From NCBI GenBank assembly GCA_900465665.1, contig UBJO01000009.1:22223-86222 (forward strand): DNA of 64,000 nucleotides. Direction: 5' to 3'. A program made the position numbers and the translations under genes. The notes below the pieces were generated by a model. It saw only the letters and a list, made by a program, of their open reading frames with translations, made no database searches and was not told where the DNA came from. Within the stretch, counting starts at the first letter, position 1. Each line of letters starts with the position of its first letter. The DNA is from Hyphomicrobiales bacterium. Lineage in GTDB: Bacteria > Pseudomonadota > Alphaproteobacteria > Rhizobiales > Rhizobiaceae. Below are positions 1-8,387 of this stretch, in pieces.

Positions 1-434
1 TGTCCGGGCGAATGCATCACGCGGGCTTCGAGATCGCCGATCCTGAAGGTGTCGCCGTCGGAAAACAGCCGGTCCCATTGCGATCCGTCGCAGGCGAGCT
101 CGGGCCAGTTGTAGATTTCTTTCCAGATCTTCTGCACCTGCACGACATGTTCGCCGATTGCCGTCGGCACGCCTGTACGTGCCTTCAAGTAGGAGGCGGC
201 GGAGAAATGGTCGGCATGCGGATGCGTGTCGAGGATCCACTCGAGCGTCAGATCATGGCGCGCGATATGATCAAGCAGGCGGTCGGCATTGGTCGTCGCC
301 GTCGAGCCCGACTTCTCGTCGAAATCGAGCACTGGGTCGATGATGGCGCATTTGCGGGTGGTCGGGCAGGACACCACATACTGGGTGCTGCCCGTGCGCA
401 CATCGTGGAAGCCGGCGACCTCAGGCTGCGGCAT
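1..434 (-). CDS. MBL-fold metallo-hydrolase (persulfide dioxygenase-like), 3' end outside window
   Basis: The reading frame begins at an ATG at 434 (MPQPEVAGFHDV) and is still open at base 1, so only the first 144 residues are seen. Near residue 70 it carries THPHADH, the HxHxDH metal-binding motif of the metallo-beta-lactamase fold, in a context (ILDTHPHADHFSAA) typical of the ETHE1/Blh persulfide dioxygenase and glyoxalase II branch. Such proteins act on glutathione persulfide or thioesters. It lies 71 bases downstream of a cysteine-desulfurase-like aminotransferase on the same strand, which suggests joint sulfur handling; that link is inference. The substrate cannot be fixed without the C-terminal half. 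Confidence 0.85.
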   Translation of the reverse strand, partial: MPQPEVAGFHDVRTGSTQYVVSCPTTRKCAIIDPVLDFDEKSGSTATTNADRLLDHIARHDLTLEWILDTHPHADHFSAASYLKARTGVPTAIGEHVVQVQKIWKEIYNWPELACDGSQWDRLFSDGDTFRIGDLEARVMHSPG

Positions 435-505
435 GGACCTTGCTCTCCATGGCCGCCGTGCGCGGGAAGAAGATCGCCCGGCTTGGGTCGAAGTCGTAAT
501 CCCCT

Positions 506-1921
506 TCAAAGGCGGTCGCGTCGGCTGGCGATCTGGGCGACCGAGTCGAGAATGAACCGGACCTTCTCGTCATCAAGCAAAACGCTGAAGTTCAACCTGA
601 TGAAACCAGGCTTCATGATCTCGTCGCCGGACAGAATGGCCTGCCGGATCGCCTCGGACTGCTGATCGTCAATCGAAAGCAGCCGGTGGACATAAGGCCC
701 GGCGCAGGCGCAGCCGCCGCGCGCCTGGATGCCGAAGCGGTCGCTCAGCATGCGCGTGATCAGCTGCTGATGGACATAGCCGCCCTTGCCGTCCTTCACG
801 CGGAACGAGAAGATCGGCAGCCGGTCGGGGCCGGGCAGGCCGAGGATTTCCAGCCGCTCGACCTGTTCCCAGGCGCTGAAGGCCTGCTTAGCAAGCGCAT
901 GGTTGCGCTCGGCCATCGCCTGCGTGCCGATCGCGTCCTTGACGATGAAGGCGAGTGCGGCCCTGATATCGCCGACGACATTCGGCGTGCCCGCTTCCTC
1001 GCGGGCTTCGAGGCTGTCGCTATAGTCATGCGTCGTGGGCGACACGAACTTCACCGTGCCGCCACCCGGCCATGACGGCTTGGTCGCAGAGACAGCGTCG
1101 CGCCGGACAATCAGGATGCCGGAAGCGCCGGGGCCGCCGATGAACTTGTGCGGAGAAACGACGATGGCGTCGACCTCAGCACCTGATGCCGGTGACATGG
1201 CGATCGGCACATAGGGGCCGGCGCCGGCGTAGTCCCAGATCATCCTGGCGCCCGCGGCCTTGACGATGCCGGTGATCGTGGCGACGTCGCTGGTGATGCC
1301 GGTGATGTTTGACGCGGCCGAGAGCGTGCAGATCGTGAGATCCGCGTCGCTATCGCGCAGTGCTGCTTCGAGCAGACCAAGGTCAGGGCCGCCGGATGCC
1401 TGCTCGGGAATCTCGACGATCTCCGCGCCGCTCTCGCGCCAGGGCAGGATGTTGGAGTGGTGCTCGTAGGGGCCGATGACGACGCGCACGCGCTTGCCTG
1501 ACGCAATCGCGTCCGTCACGCCGAACAGCGAGACCAGCCGGTTGATGCCCGCTGTCGCGCCGGAGCCGGTGAAGATCACCGCATGATCAGCATTCGCGCC
1601 GCAGAAGCCGCCGATCAAGCCGCGCGCTTCGCGGCGCATACGCGTCATGAAGCCACCGCAGTAGGAGGCCTCGGTGTGGCTGTTGGCGTAATAGGGGAGA
1701 ACCTCTTCGAGCACGAAACGCTCGACCTGGTGCAGCGCCCGGCCCGACGCGACATAGTCAGCGTAGACGAGGCTCTTCTCGCCATAGGGACCGGATATCT
1801 TCGCTTTCGCTCCGACAAGCCCGTCGCGAAGAGCGGCGATGACATCGGCGCTTGCGAGACTATCGCGGAATTTCGACAATGCTGTCGCTGTGTGCGATGG
1901 GGCGAGGCGAGGGGTTTCCAC
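506..1921 (-). CDS. class V PLP-dependent aminotransferase (cysteine desulfurase-like)
   Basis: The product is 471 residues. The lysine of SPHKF (about K259) should bind PLP as a Schiff base, and EHHSN (about 153-157) is the usual cofactor-contacting motif of the NifS/SufS/Csd fold. A cysteine-rich loop, RGGCACAGPY, lies near residue 400 where the catalytic cysteine of desulfurases sits, so sulfur mobilisation from cysteine is plausible but not proven. The protein is longer than SufS (about 400 residues). The MBL hydrolase gene follows on the same strand. A kynureninase-like or selenocysteine-lyase-like activity remains possible. Confidence 0.82.
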   Translation of the reverse strand: METPRLAPSHTATALSKFRDSLASADVIAALRDGLVGAKAKISGPYGEKSLVYADYVASGRALHQVERFVLEEVLPYYANSHTEASYCGGFMTRMRREARGLIGGFCGANADHAVIFTGSGATAGINRLVSLFGVTDAIASGKRVRVVIGPYEHHSNILPWRESGAEIVEIPEQASGGPDLGLLEAALRDSDADLTICTLSAASNITGITSDVATITGIVKAAGARMIWDYAGAGPYVPIAMSPASGAEVDAIVVSPHKFIGGPGASGILIVRRDAVSATKPSWPGGGTVKFVSPTTHDYSDSLEAREEAGTPNVVGDIRAALAFIVKDAIGTQAMAERNHALAKQAFSAWEQVERLEILGLPGPDRLPIFSFRVKDGKGGYVHQQLITRMLSDRFGIQARGGCACAGPYVHRLLSIDDQQSEAIRQAILSGDEIMKPGFIRLNFSVLLDDEKVRFILDSVAQIASRRDRL

Positions 1922-2227
1922 GGTCGTTCTCCTTGCTGGGGATGGCGACGTGGATTGTAATCTGGAACGGGCCGAGCAAACTCACCTGATTTTAGGCGGA
2001 ATTGGCTGAAGTCGGATCGTATGATCTAATTGGGCGGCATATCCGCTTATTTTGATATGGCTGTGCCGGCGAGCGCAATCTGGCTGAGCGAGATGGCAGC
2101 GAGTCAGGATGATCGGTTGTCGGAAACGGTGTTGCTGCACTCTCGCAAACAACGCGCACGACAAAGCCGACGCCTTGAGCGAGACAAGGCGCCGACCAAC
2201 TGACTGACTTGGATCTTCCGGCCTTGA
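1922..2227. other. intergenic region
   Basis: No convincing gene is seen here. A short minus-strand open frame of 60 codons (1982-2164) has no recognisable domain and no good ribosome-binding site. The region should hold the promoter of the aminotransferase gene. It also contains a hairpin near 2171-2191 that probably ends the transcript coming from the small gene at 2228-2446. Confidence 0.5.
2171..2191 (-). terminator. hairpin downstream of the 72-residue protein gene
   Basis: The arms CGCCTTG (2171-2177) and CAAGGCG (2185-2191) pair perfectly around a 7-base loop, 37 bases after the stop codon of the small gene. There is no long T-run, so it may be a weak or Rho-assisted terminator. Confidence 0.4.
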
Positions 2228-2446
2228 TTAGCCTTCGTAGTGCCCGGACGCGGCTTCCTTGGCGGACTTCACGACGACGGCAAAATTGACGTCCTTCGTG
2301 ATGGACGTGCCGCTCTTGCGGAGATCGGCGACCTCCTTGAGCTTGCTACCTGCCGGCGGATCGAGCGGGGTGACGGTTCCCGCGCGGAGATCGGCGACCC
2401 AAAGACCTTCTTCGCCGGTGATGCTGATGACAACGACTGCGCTCAT
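2228..2446 (-). CDS. 72-residue protein of unknown function
   Basis: A small soluble protein without cysteines, signal peptide or membrane segment. The N-terminal part looks beta-rich (VVVISITGEEGLWVADL) and the C-terminus is SGHYEG. The start has a good purine-rich ribosome-binding site (GAGGGAAAG). It begins 26 bases after the stop of the SARP-like regulator and is therefore very likely co-transcribed with it. I do not recognise a family. Its size, position in a regulator operon and closeness to a TfuA gene make a peptide-type substrate or an effector conceivable, but nothing in the sequence proves this. Confidence 0.6.
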   Translation of the reverse strand: MSAVVVISITGEEGLWVADLRAGTVTPLDPPAGSKLKEVADLRKSGTSITKDVNFAVVVKSAKEAASGHYEG

Positions 2447-2472
2447 GTTCTCTTTCCCTCTAAGATGAACTG

Positions 2473-4413
2473 TTAAAAGCCTGCCTTCTTGAGGCCCTCT
2501 CGGTAGAGGTCCTTATGCCATTGCTCCTTGCTGGGCACTGCCGCCAGCCAGGTATCGACGTCGAAATTCGGGTTTGCCTCGCGCACGCGGCGCACAAGAA
2601 TGCGTGCCTTGTCGGCATGCCCCATCATCGCCCAGCTGGCTGCCGCCAGGCGATCCGCGAGGCTCGGGTCGGACATCTGGCCGATGTAATCGATCGACGA
2701 GCCGAATTCGCCGAGCGCGTAGTTGGCGCCCGCCGCTGTCCAGAGATACATGTCTGGGGTCAGCGGGTTCAGTTCGATCGCCCGCTCGATCTTCTGCAGC
2801 GCTATGCCGGGGCGAGAGCAATGCACCAGCGTATCGGCGTGGTCGGCGATGACGTCGGCGTAATGCGGCGCCAGCGCTTCGGCGACTTCCATCGCCTCGG
2901 CGCTCTCGTCGAAGTCGCCCTGCAACAGCTTGGCGACGCCGAATTCACGGTAGCCGTCGGCGAAGTCCGAGCGCTTCTCGATCGCCTGCCTGGAGAGGTT
3001 CTCCGCCTGCTTCAGGAGCTCGATATCGCCGCGCGCGGTGAGCAGCCACTCCTTGGAATAGGTGCGCCCCATGGCGCTCAGCGCCGGCGCGAAATCGGGG
3101 CTCGCGGCAAGCGCTGCCTTCATCTCCTTGCGCGCGCGCCGGAGGTTGGGAAGCGTCATGCGCGTCATATCGCGCTTGCCGGCGAGATAGCGGTGATAGG
3201 CCGCGGGATTGAGTTCGATATCGGCGCGCTGCTCCTCGTGGCGGGCGATTTCGCGCGAGACGGAGAGCGCGATCTGCCGCGAGATCGCGCGCTTGTCGCG
3301 CAGCAGGTCGAGGCGATGCAGGCCGAAACGTTCGGCCCAGAGAACCTGCGCGTCGTCGACGAAGATCAGCTGGGCAAACAGCGTCACGTCATCTGCGCTG
3401 CCACTGATGCGCGTCTCCAGCACGTAGTTGACGGCCTGTCGTTCGAAGAAGGCGGCCTGCGTTTCCACGTTGTGGCCGACCTGGACAGCAGAGTAGGGCG
3501 CGATCACGCGCAGGCTGTTGAAGGCGCAAAAACCGATGGTGATGTCCTCGATCAGCGACGAGGCGATGAGGCCCGCGTCGGGGCTGACCGATTGGTTGCT
3601 CGGTGGAAGCAGGACGAGGCGCGGGATCGCATGGGCTATGCTGCCTGCCTCGACGGACAAGCCCGCGGCCGCGCCATTGCGCGAAGGCGCTTTCGCTTCA
3701 GCCGCAACCTTGGCGCCGCCGTTACTCTTGTCGGATGCCGAGAACTTGGCGCCGCGCTCGATCGAACCGCGCCGCTTGGCGAAATAATTCTGAAGCGATT
3801 CAACGTCTTGCTCGGCATTGAAGATCTTCAGCAATAACTGCAGCGTTTCTGGATCCTGCGGCTCGGAACGGAAGAGGATGACGGCCGCCTTGCGCAACAC
3901 TTCCGCGTCGTCGCGAGTCTGAGCGTCGCCATGCGCCTCTCTCAGCGTGCGTTCGAGAAGCTCGACATGCCGGTTACCCTCATCGACGACCCAGCTTTTG
4001 AACTCCCGGCTCTGGATCTTGACCGGGCCGAGGAAGGGCTGATCGAGCAGCTTGACCAGCCGCCGCAGCCGCGCGAACGGCGCTAACGCCTCGTCTTCCC
4101 GAATGAGCTGAATGTCCGACGTCAGCAGCGCGCGATCGATCGAGATCGTGCTGCCCTCGAAGGATACGAAGCTGGAACCGAGGTCGCTCTGATACGCTTT
4201 CAGCCGGGAGAGCAGCTTCCGCAACGTCGTGTCGGATGCGCCGTTATCCGTCTCGCCCCACAGGAAGCGGGCGATCGTGGTTCGATAGGCCGATCCCTCG
4301 TCGAGCGTCAGCAGGTAGGCAAGCAGCAAAAGCCCCTTCTCGGGCAAGGCAATGACGCTGCCATCCTCGCCGGCCAACCGCAGCTTTCCAAAGGTCTCCA
4401 GAACGAACGTCAT
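2473..4413 (-). CDS. SARP/CadC-like winged-helix regulator with TPR-type C-terminal half
   Basis: The product is 646 residues. Residues 1-95 resemble the OmpR/SARP winged-helix DNA-binding domain (KGLLLLAYLLTLDEG, then a LRKLLSRLKAY recognition-helix-like stretch). Residues 95-215 look like a bacterial transcriptional activation (BTAD) helical region. A low-complexity Ala/Gly/Ser linker lies near 220-260. The rest contains an adenylate-cyclase-associated type fold followed by tetratricopeptide-like helices (about 420-640, e.g. NPLTPDMYLWTAAG). No transmembrane helix is evident, so it is probably cytoplasmic. It is divergent from the TfuA gene and upstream of the 72-residue protein, both of which it may control. 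Confidence 0.78.
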   Translation of the reverse strand: MTFVLETFGKLRLAGEDGSVIALPEKGLLLLAYLLTLDEGSAYRTTIARFLWGETDNGASDTTLRKLLSRLKAYQSDLGSSFVSFEGSTISIDRALLTSDIQLIREDEALAPFARLRRLVKLLDQPFLGPVKIQSREFKSWVVDEGNRHVELLERTLREAHGDAQTRDDAEVLRKAAVILFRSEPQDPETLQLLLKIFNAEQDVESLQNYFAKRRGSIERGAKFSASDKSNGGAKVAAEAKAPSRNGAAAGLSVEAGSIAHAIPRLVLLPPSNQSVSPDAGLIASSLIEDITIGFCAFNSLRVIAPYSAVQVGHNVETQAAFFERQAVNYVLETRISGSADDVTLFAQLIFVDDAQVLWAERFGLHRLDLLRDKRAISRQIALSVSREIARHEEQRADIELNPAAYHRYLAGKRDMTRMTLPNLRRARKEMKAALAASPDFAPALSAMGRTYSKEWLLTARGDIELLKQAENLSRQAIEKRSDFADGYREFGVAKLLQGDFDESAEAMEVAEALAPHYADVIADHADTLVHCSRPGIALQKIERAIELNPLTPDMYLWTAAGANYALGEFGSSIDYIGQMSDPSLADRLAAASWAMMGHADKARILVRRVREANPNFDVDTWLAAVPSKEQWHKDLYREGLKKAGF

Positions 4414-4642
4414 TTCACCCCTGATAAGCCTGGTTTCCGTGGGCGCCGCCTCGTCCCAACAGGCAGTTTGTCACGATGCGCGCCGACATTCAACAGCTGC
4501 ATTCGCACTTGCGAGACGCAAAGGTTGTACTATCCTCGCGCTCGGAAGCGTTCACTTTCAGCTTCTCACACTCCGCGTTTGCAAGTGAATGCGCAAAACA
4601 ACGTATGGTCTTTTGGGCGCGCGAGACAAGATCGGGATAAGG
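4414..4642. promoter_or_regulatory. divergent promoter region between SARP-like regulator and tfuA-like gene
   Basis: This 229-base spacer separates the two divergent starts. It contains an imperfect inverted repeat: GCATTCGCACTTGCGA (4499-4514) against TTTGCAAGTGAATGCG (4578-4593). A third related string, CGTTCACTTTCAG, lies between them near 4549. Repeated half-sites of this kind are a plausible binding target for the SARP-like protein. Assignment is by inspection only. Confidence 0.4.
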
Positions 4643-5356
4643 ATGCGAGTGATCTTTGCCGGACCAACGCTCTTTGGCGCGGATCTGCCGCCCAGCGCGG
4701 ATTATGAGCTGCGTCCGCCCGCAAGGCAGGGCGACGTCTATCGGGCGATCATGGATGGCGCAAACGTCATCGGCCTGATCGACGGCATCTACGAACATGT
4801 GCCGGCCATCTGGCACAAGGAGATCCTGTTCGGGCTGTCGCGAGGTGTGCACATGTTCGGCGCCGCGAGCATGGGCGCCTTGCGCGCGGCGGAGTGCGCC
4901 TCCTTCGGAATGATCGGCATTGGTGAAATTTACCAGGGTTTCGCATCGGGCACGCTGGAAGATGATTCCGATGTCGCGCAATCGCATGCGCCGGCGGAAA
5001 TGGGGTACCTTCCGCTCAGCGAGCCGCTGGTCAACGTCCGCGCGACATTATCGCGGTGTCTGGAGCTTGGCTTGGTCACCCGAGCGGAACATGACGCTCT
5101 GCAGGCCGTTGCCCAAGACATGTTCTTCAAGGAGCGCAGCTATCGCCGGCTGGTGCGGCGGGCGCTTCAGGATACCCAGCGCGGGGAGCGCATCCTAAAC
5201 CTTCTTTGCGAGAGCAACGTCAATCTGAAGCTCCAAGACGCCAAGCTTTTGATCGAGAGCGTCTCGAAGACCCCGGATGAAAGGTTTGCGCCGACCTTCG
5301 CATGGACATTTCAGGCGACCGATTTTTGGAATGCGGAGTTTCCGGACTGGCGGTAA
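4643..5356 (+). CDS. TfuA-like protein
   Basis: From the ATG at 4643 the product is 237 residues, beginning MRVIFAGPTLFGADLPP. The opening (V.FAGPTL), the segment GDVYRAIMDGANVIGLIDGIYE, and HKEILFGLSRGVHMFGAASMGALRAAE together match the TfuA core known from trifolitoxin producers. TfuA proteins usually partner a YcaO cyclodehydratase to install thioamides or azolines in peptides. No YcaO gene is present in this window, so this is an orphan or a stand-alone version. An upstream in-frame start at 4589 is possible, but its extra 18 residues do not look like the family. Confidence 0.8.
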   Translation: MRVIFAGPTLFGADLPPSADYELRPPARQGDVYRAIMDGANVIGLIDGIYEHVPAIWHKEILFGLSRGVHMFGAASMGALRAAECASFGMIGIGEIYQGFASGTLEDDSDVAQSHAPAEMGYLPLSEPLVNVRATLSRCLELGLVTRAEHDALQAVAQDMFFKERSYRRLVRRALQDTQRGERILNLLCESNVNLKLQDAKLLIESVSKTPDERFAPTFAWTFQATDFWNAEFPDWR

Positions 5357-5535
5357 CAGCTACAGGCTACACAGATGCCGCAGGTGACTGGAATGTCGTT
5401 GCACTTCATCCTTGAACCTGCCCCCCTACACCACAAAACTCGATAATATATGTTATGGAACTTCAGAAGCCGAATGGCCGTGGAATGGGATGAGAACTCG
5501 CGACCGGCACGTTATGAAGTCACCGAAGGGATTGA

Positions 5536-5832
5536 TTAGAAAGGATCCCCTACCCAATCTTCATGCCTGTGCCGAATACGGATCACGAATATGCTGCCGT
5601 CTTCAATGATGCGATACACTACAAGGTGAGCCTTGAATGGAAGAATCCTGACCGGAGGAGAGATCTCATGCCGTTTGCGCGCCATTCTCGGATTGGTGGC
5701 GATAAGCTCGAACAGGGCAAAAAGCTCATCGTGATACTGTTTGGCAATTAATGCTCCGAAGACACGGACGCCTTCCTCTGCAATGGAAATAATGTCTTCT
5801 TCCGCTTGGACCGAAAGGCTAAATGGCATCAA
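5536..5832 (-). CDS. parE: ParE/RelE-family toxin
   Basis: A 98-residue protein with the ParE pattern: LSVQAEEDIISIAEEG at the N-terminus, a central helical hairpin and a C-terminal beta region (HLVVYRIIEDGSIFVIRIRH). ParE toxins usually poison DNA gyrase. The start overlaps the antitoxin stop by 4 bases, as expected for translational coupling. It looks intact. Confidence 0.9.
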   Translation of the reverse strand: MMPFSLSVQAEEDIISIAEEGVRVFGALIAKQYHDELFALFELIATNPRMARKRHEISPPVRILPFKAHLVVYRIIEDGSIFVIRIRHRHEDWVGDPF

Positions 5833-6083
5833 GCGCGTCCGCGGCTAATCTCGGCTCGAGCGGTGGCTGTAGCAAACAACTCCTCCCCTGAACGACTCCC
5901 AACTCCGCTACTAATCCCGTCATCGACAAATCGCTGCATCTCAGCAATCTTATCCGAACGGGCTTGGTCTCTGCGGATCAGGTCTCTGACATAATCGCTT
6001 GCATTCGAGTATCGACCCGTCTTTGCCTGTGCTTCGACCCAATCCTTCATGGGGTCCGGCAGGGATACATTCATCGTCGCCAT
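5829..6083 (-). CDS. parD: ParD-family antitoxin
   Basis: An 84-residue protein with an N-terminal ribbon-helix-helix (MNVSLPDPMKDWVEAQ, then GRYSNASDYVRDLIRRDQ) and a disordered-looking C-terminal tail that would wrap the toxin. It is first in the operon, as usual for antitoxins, and should repress its own promoter. Confidence 0.9.
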   Translation of the reverse strand: MATMNVSLPDPMKDWVEAQAKTGRYSNASDYVRDLIRRDQARSDKIAEMQRFVDDGISSGVGSRSGEELFATATARAEISRGRA

Positions 6084-6094
6084 TTGAGCCTCCT

Positions 6095-6133
6095 TGATAC
6101 TCCAAGATACCTATTAATGGCAAAGTTTGTCAA
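6095..6133 (-). promoter_or_regulatory. parDE promoter and operator-like repeat
   Basis: Read on the minus strand, TTGACA (6133-6128) makes a consensus -35 box with a weak -10 (GTATCT) 17 bases on. The start side carries a repeated GATAC element (GATACTCCAAGATACC, 6096-6111 on the plus strand), a plausible ParD operator. Confidence 0.5.
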
Positions 6134-6354
6134 AATGACGATGATGTCACAATTGCCTTGAATCAGTCATAACCTCCGACCCGTTGTCGAGGGCTGCTGT
6201 GATACTGAATATAAAGTAAAATAGGAATTTGGCTCGAGTTAAAACGCGCTGCCGGTTTCAGATCTCTTGGTGAAACCTGCATAAGTCACCGAGACGCGCC
6301 CGGAGTGAACAACTTTTCGCCTTCCGACACGACTGATGTGCCTCCTCGAAAAAA

Positions 6355-6663
6355 TCAACTCGCAGAAAGGGCCCCGCGCCGGCGAGTGCGCAACACGTCG
6401 CGGGCGATGGTGAGTTCGTGGGTCGGGGCGCGGATGTCGCGGGTGGCGTCGTGGAGGACGAGGTCCTCGAGCTGGACGAGTTCGCCGTCGATCCACAGCG
6501 AGGCACAGGCGTCGGCGAAATTTTGCCGCTTGAGGAAGCCGGTGCCGACCGGTGAGCGAGCGATGCACTCGTCGAGACGGGTGATGGCGACGGCCGCATC
6601 AAAAGCCGGCCGCATCAAGTTTGAAATGCTGATTTTCTCGAGATCGCAAGCCATTGCAATCAT
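6355..6663 (-). pseudogene. truncated DUF1612 / RHE_PE00001-family gene
   Basis: The frame from an ATG at 6663 contains TRLDECIARSPVGTGFLKRQ, ADACASLWIDGELVQLEDLV and LHDATRDIRAPTHELTIARD, which I recognise as the N-terminal hallmark of the rhizobial DUF1612 helix-turn-helix family (normally about 350-400 residues). Similarity stops after LRTRRR and the frame ends at 6355, so only about 100 residues remain. The extreme N-terminus (MIAMACDLEKISISNL) also looks replaced. A fragment left by rearrangement. Confidence 0.7.
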
Positions 6664-6745
6664 GGTAAATGATTTCGAAGGGAACGCTATCAGAATATTG
6701 TAATTCCTCACATGGTATGATCGCTGGTTGGCGCGTTCTAACATA

Positions 6746-6764
6746 CGATAAGTAATGCTTATCG
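6746..6764. promoter_or_regulatory. inverted repeat upstream of Phd/VapB-like antitoxin
   Basis: CGATAAG (6746-6752) and CTTATCG (6758-6764) form a perfect 7-bp inverted repeat around TAATG, about 80 bases before the antitoxin start. Likely the autoregulatory operator of the adjacent toxin-antitoxin operon. Confidence 0.45.
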
Positions 6765-6843
6765 GAAGTGAGCAGGCCAACCGCTCGACCAGCCTCGCGG
6801 AGGCGCCTATTTTGTTCGGAAAGCTAACATTGAGGCCGTGCCG

Positions 6844-7083
6844 ATGACGACCACCGTCAAGATTTCCGACGCGAAACCCCATCTCTCTGACCTGCTCGCC
6901 CGCGTTGAGGCCGGCGAAGACTTTGTGATCGCCCGTGGCAATGATCCAATCGCCCACGTCACCCGCATGCGTAAGGAGAACGGCTTGCAATTGCTGCTCG
7001 CCGAAGTCCGTGCTGCGCGCCTGAAGGCAGCGCCTTCCAATCATGACGAAATTCTCTCCTGGCGCGACGAAGGCCGGCGCTGA
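6844..7083 (+). CDS. Phd/YefM-type antitoxin
   Basis: A 79-residue protein. MTTTVKISDAKPHLSDLLARVEAGEDFVIARGNDPIAHVTRM (residues 1-42) is the Phd/YefM fold, and the C-terminal tail would neutralise the partner. The ATG at 6844 has a GAGG motif 8 bases upstream; a GTG at 6838 is an alternative. Its stop overlaps the start of the following PIN-domain frame by one base, but that toxin is broken, so this antitoxin is an orphan. Confidence 0.8.
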   Translation: MTTTVKISDAKPHLSDLLARVEAGEDFVIARGNDPIAHVTRMRKENGLQLLLAEVRAARLKAAPSNHDEILSWRDEGRR

Positions 7084-7400
7084 TGTCGTTTGTCATCAAC
7101 GCCTCGATGGCGGCCGCCTGGCTGTTGCCGGAAGAGTTTTCCGATTCGGCCGAGGCGGTGGTCGCCACCATCGACGCCCCCCTGCCCTGTACCCTCGCTC
7201 TTCTTCTTCGAGATCCGCAACATTCTGGCGATGTCCGAACGCCGCGGGAATTGACACAAGGAGAGCAGGAGCCTTCCTTGGCGCCAGTCAGTTGCTCCAG
7301 AGAGAGATGATCGCAGCGTGCTACAATTATGCCTTTCCGCCGAAGAGCCGTCCGAAATCTTGCTGGACGATGGTGGATCGACCAATTTTTACGCGCGGAC
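7083..7400 (+). pseudogene. decayed VapC (PIN-domain) toxin
   Basis: The start MSFVINASMAAAWLLPEEFSDSAEAV is a VapC N-terminus, but the first catalytic aspartate (normally V-I-D-A-S) is replaced by Asn. After about residue 36 the continuation lies in another frame (PSLFFFEIRNILAMSERRG). It is followed by a stop, with further PIN-like pieces in shifted frames to about 7400. At least two frameshifts are needed to restore it, so it is non-functional. Confidence 0.75.
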
Positions 7401-7412
7401 ACAGGCCTGCCC

Positions 7413-7637
7413 GAAATGATCTAGGAGCAATTAGTCACGGCAATGATTGCCAGCCTGATGCTGAGTGGGCTTGGCTTCCAAGGAACTATCTTGTTCTCGA
7501 CAATTCGGTCGCAAGGATCGTGTTTCGAGACCTGATGCCACTCTGAGCGCGCTGTTTTTTTTACAGCGGGAATACGCTTCAATAGATATCCGGCATGCTA
7601 GCCTCCTATCATGCCCAACGTGAGGTCGAGCGCCTTG
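7413..7637. repeat. dispersed ~225-bp direct repeat, copy 1
   Basis: This stretch recurs in the same orientation at 19915-20138 with only a handful of differences: one base in an eight-T run and about four substitutions. It contains a short hairpin (GCTGT, T-rich loop, ACAGC, near 7551-7567). No gene is evident; the longest plausible internal frame is about 30 codons. The nature of the repeat is unknown to me. Confidence 0.85.
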
Positions 7638-7731
7638 AACTGATGTGAACCGGCAACCCGTCGATCTCGCAGGATTTTAGTGACGTTCGGCTTGCACGCC
7701 TATGCAGGAATGTATCACTACGGGTGCGAAT

Positions 7732-8133
7732 TTAGGCCGTCCAATTCTCAATACGCAAACCCGGCACGCGATCAAACTCGCACCGGTTATTTGTCACCGT
7801 GATTAGTCCGCGAGAGCGCGCGTGCCCGGCTATCAGTTGGTCGTACGGCCCAATAGGCGTTCCATTTCGAGCAAGTTCAGCACGTAATTGACCAGTATGG
7901 CTGGCTGCGAGCTCATCATACGGCAATACCTCAAGACGCGCTGCGAAGCCTTCGACAACAGCCAGATTACGTTCCAGGTCCGCCGATTTTTCTGCCCCAT
8001 AGATCAACTCCATCAAGCTAACTGAGCTTATGCATAGTTGACCATTATGGCGATTGAACGCATCCCGCACGTGTTGTGGCTTGTTCTTGATCGTGAAAAT
8101 GCAGATGTTGGTATCAAGCATGTATTTCAGCAT
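7732..8133 (-). CDS. vapC: VapC-family PIN-domain ribonuclease toxin
   Basis: The 133-residue product has the full PIN acidic set: LDTNIC (D7), a central glutamate in SLMELIYG, and IGPYDQLIAGHA with a late Asp, followed by NRCEFDRVPGL. It matches the tRNA-fMet-cleaving VapC type in length. The start overlaps the stop of vapB (TAATG). Nothing suggests inactivation. Confidence 0.9.
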   Translation of the reverse strand: MLKYMLDTNICIFTIKNKPQHVRDAFNRHNGQLCISSVSLMELIYGAEKSADLERNLAVVEGFAARLEVLPYDELAASHTGQLRAELARNGTPIGPYDQLIAGHARSRGLITVTNNRCEFDRVPGLRIENWTA

Positions 8134-8363
8134 TAGAATGCTTCACGCTCTTGCGAGGCAGGCTGATCACGTTCGCCCATAAAATCGGCTGTCACATCAG
8201 CTCCCTCGAACCAGCTATCCCAGACCTCACCAGCAGGTGCTATGATTCGAGTGCGTCCAACCGCTACGATATCAACACGCTTAACATCATCCGGCAGGGC
8301 AACTGCCTTTGGCAGCCGAATCGCCTGGCTACGATTACTTTGAAATACCGCACCTTGTTCCAT
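8133..8363 (-). CDS. vapB: VapB-family (AbrB-type) antitoxin
   Basis: From the ATG at 8363 the product is 76 residues (MEQGAVFQSNRSQAIRLPKAVALP). This is the swapped-hairpin AbrB DNA-binding fold usual for VapB partners, followed by a toxin-binding tail. An in-frame ATG at 8381 would add six residues. Coupled to vapC by a one-base overlap. Confidence 0.88.
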   Translation of the reverse strand: MEQGAVFQSNRSQAIRLPKAVALPDDVKRVDIVAVGRTRIIAPAGEVWDSWFEGADVTADFMGERDQPASQEREAF

Positions 8364-8387
8364 CCAATACTCCTTCAGCATCTACGT

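Noticed and set aside
1982..2164. 60-codon minus-strand open frame upstream of the aminotransferase
   Set aside because: No ribosome-binding site, domain or codon pattern supports it; it lies in a likely promoter region.
2515..3837. Long plus-strand open frame (440 codons) opposite the SARP-like regulator
   Set aside because: It is the antisense of a well-formed minus-strand gene; its translation is Arg/Gly/Leu-rich without domains, as expected in GC-rich DNA.
6254..6277. GGTTTCA/TGAAACC inverted repeat near the truncated DUF1612 gene
   Set aside because: Short arms, no T-run and no gene end nearby to terminate; it may be chance.
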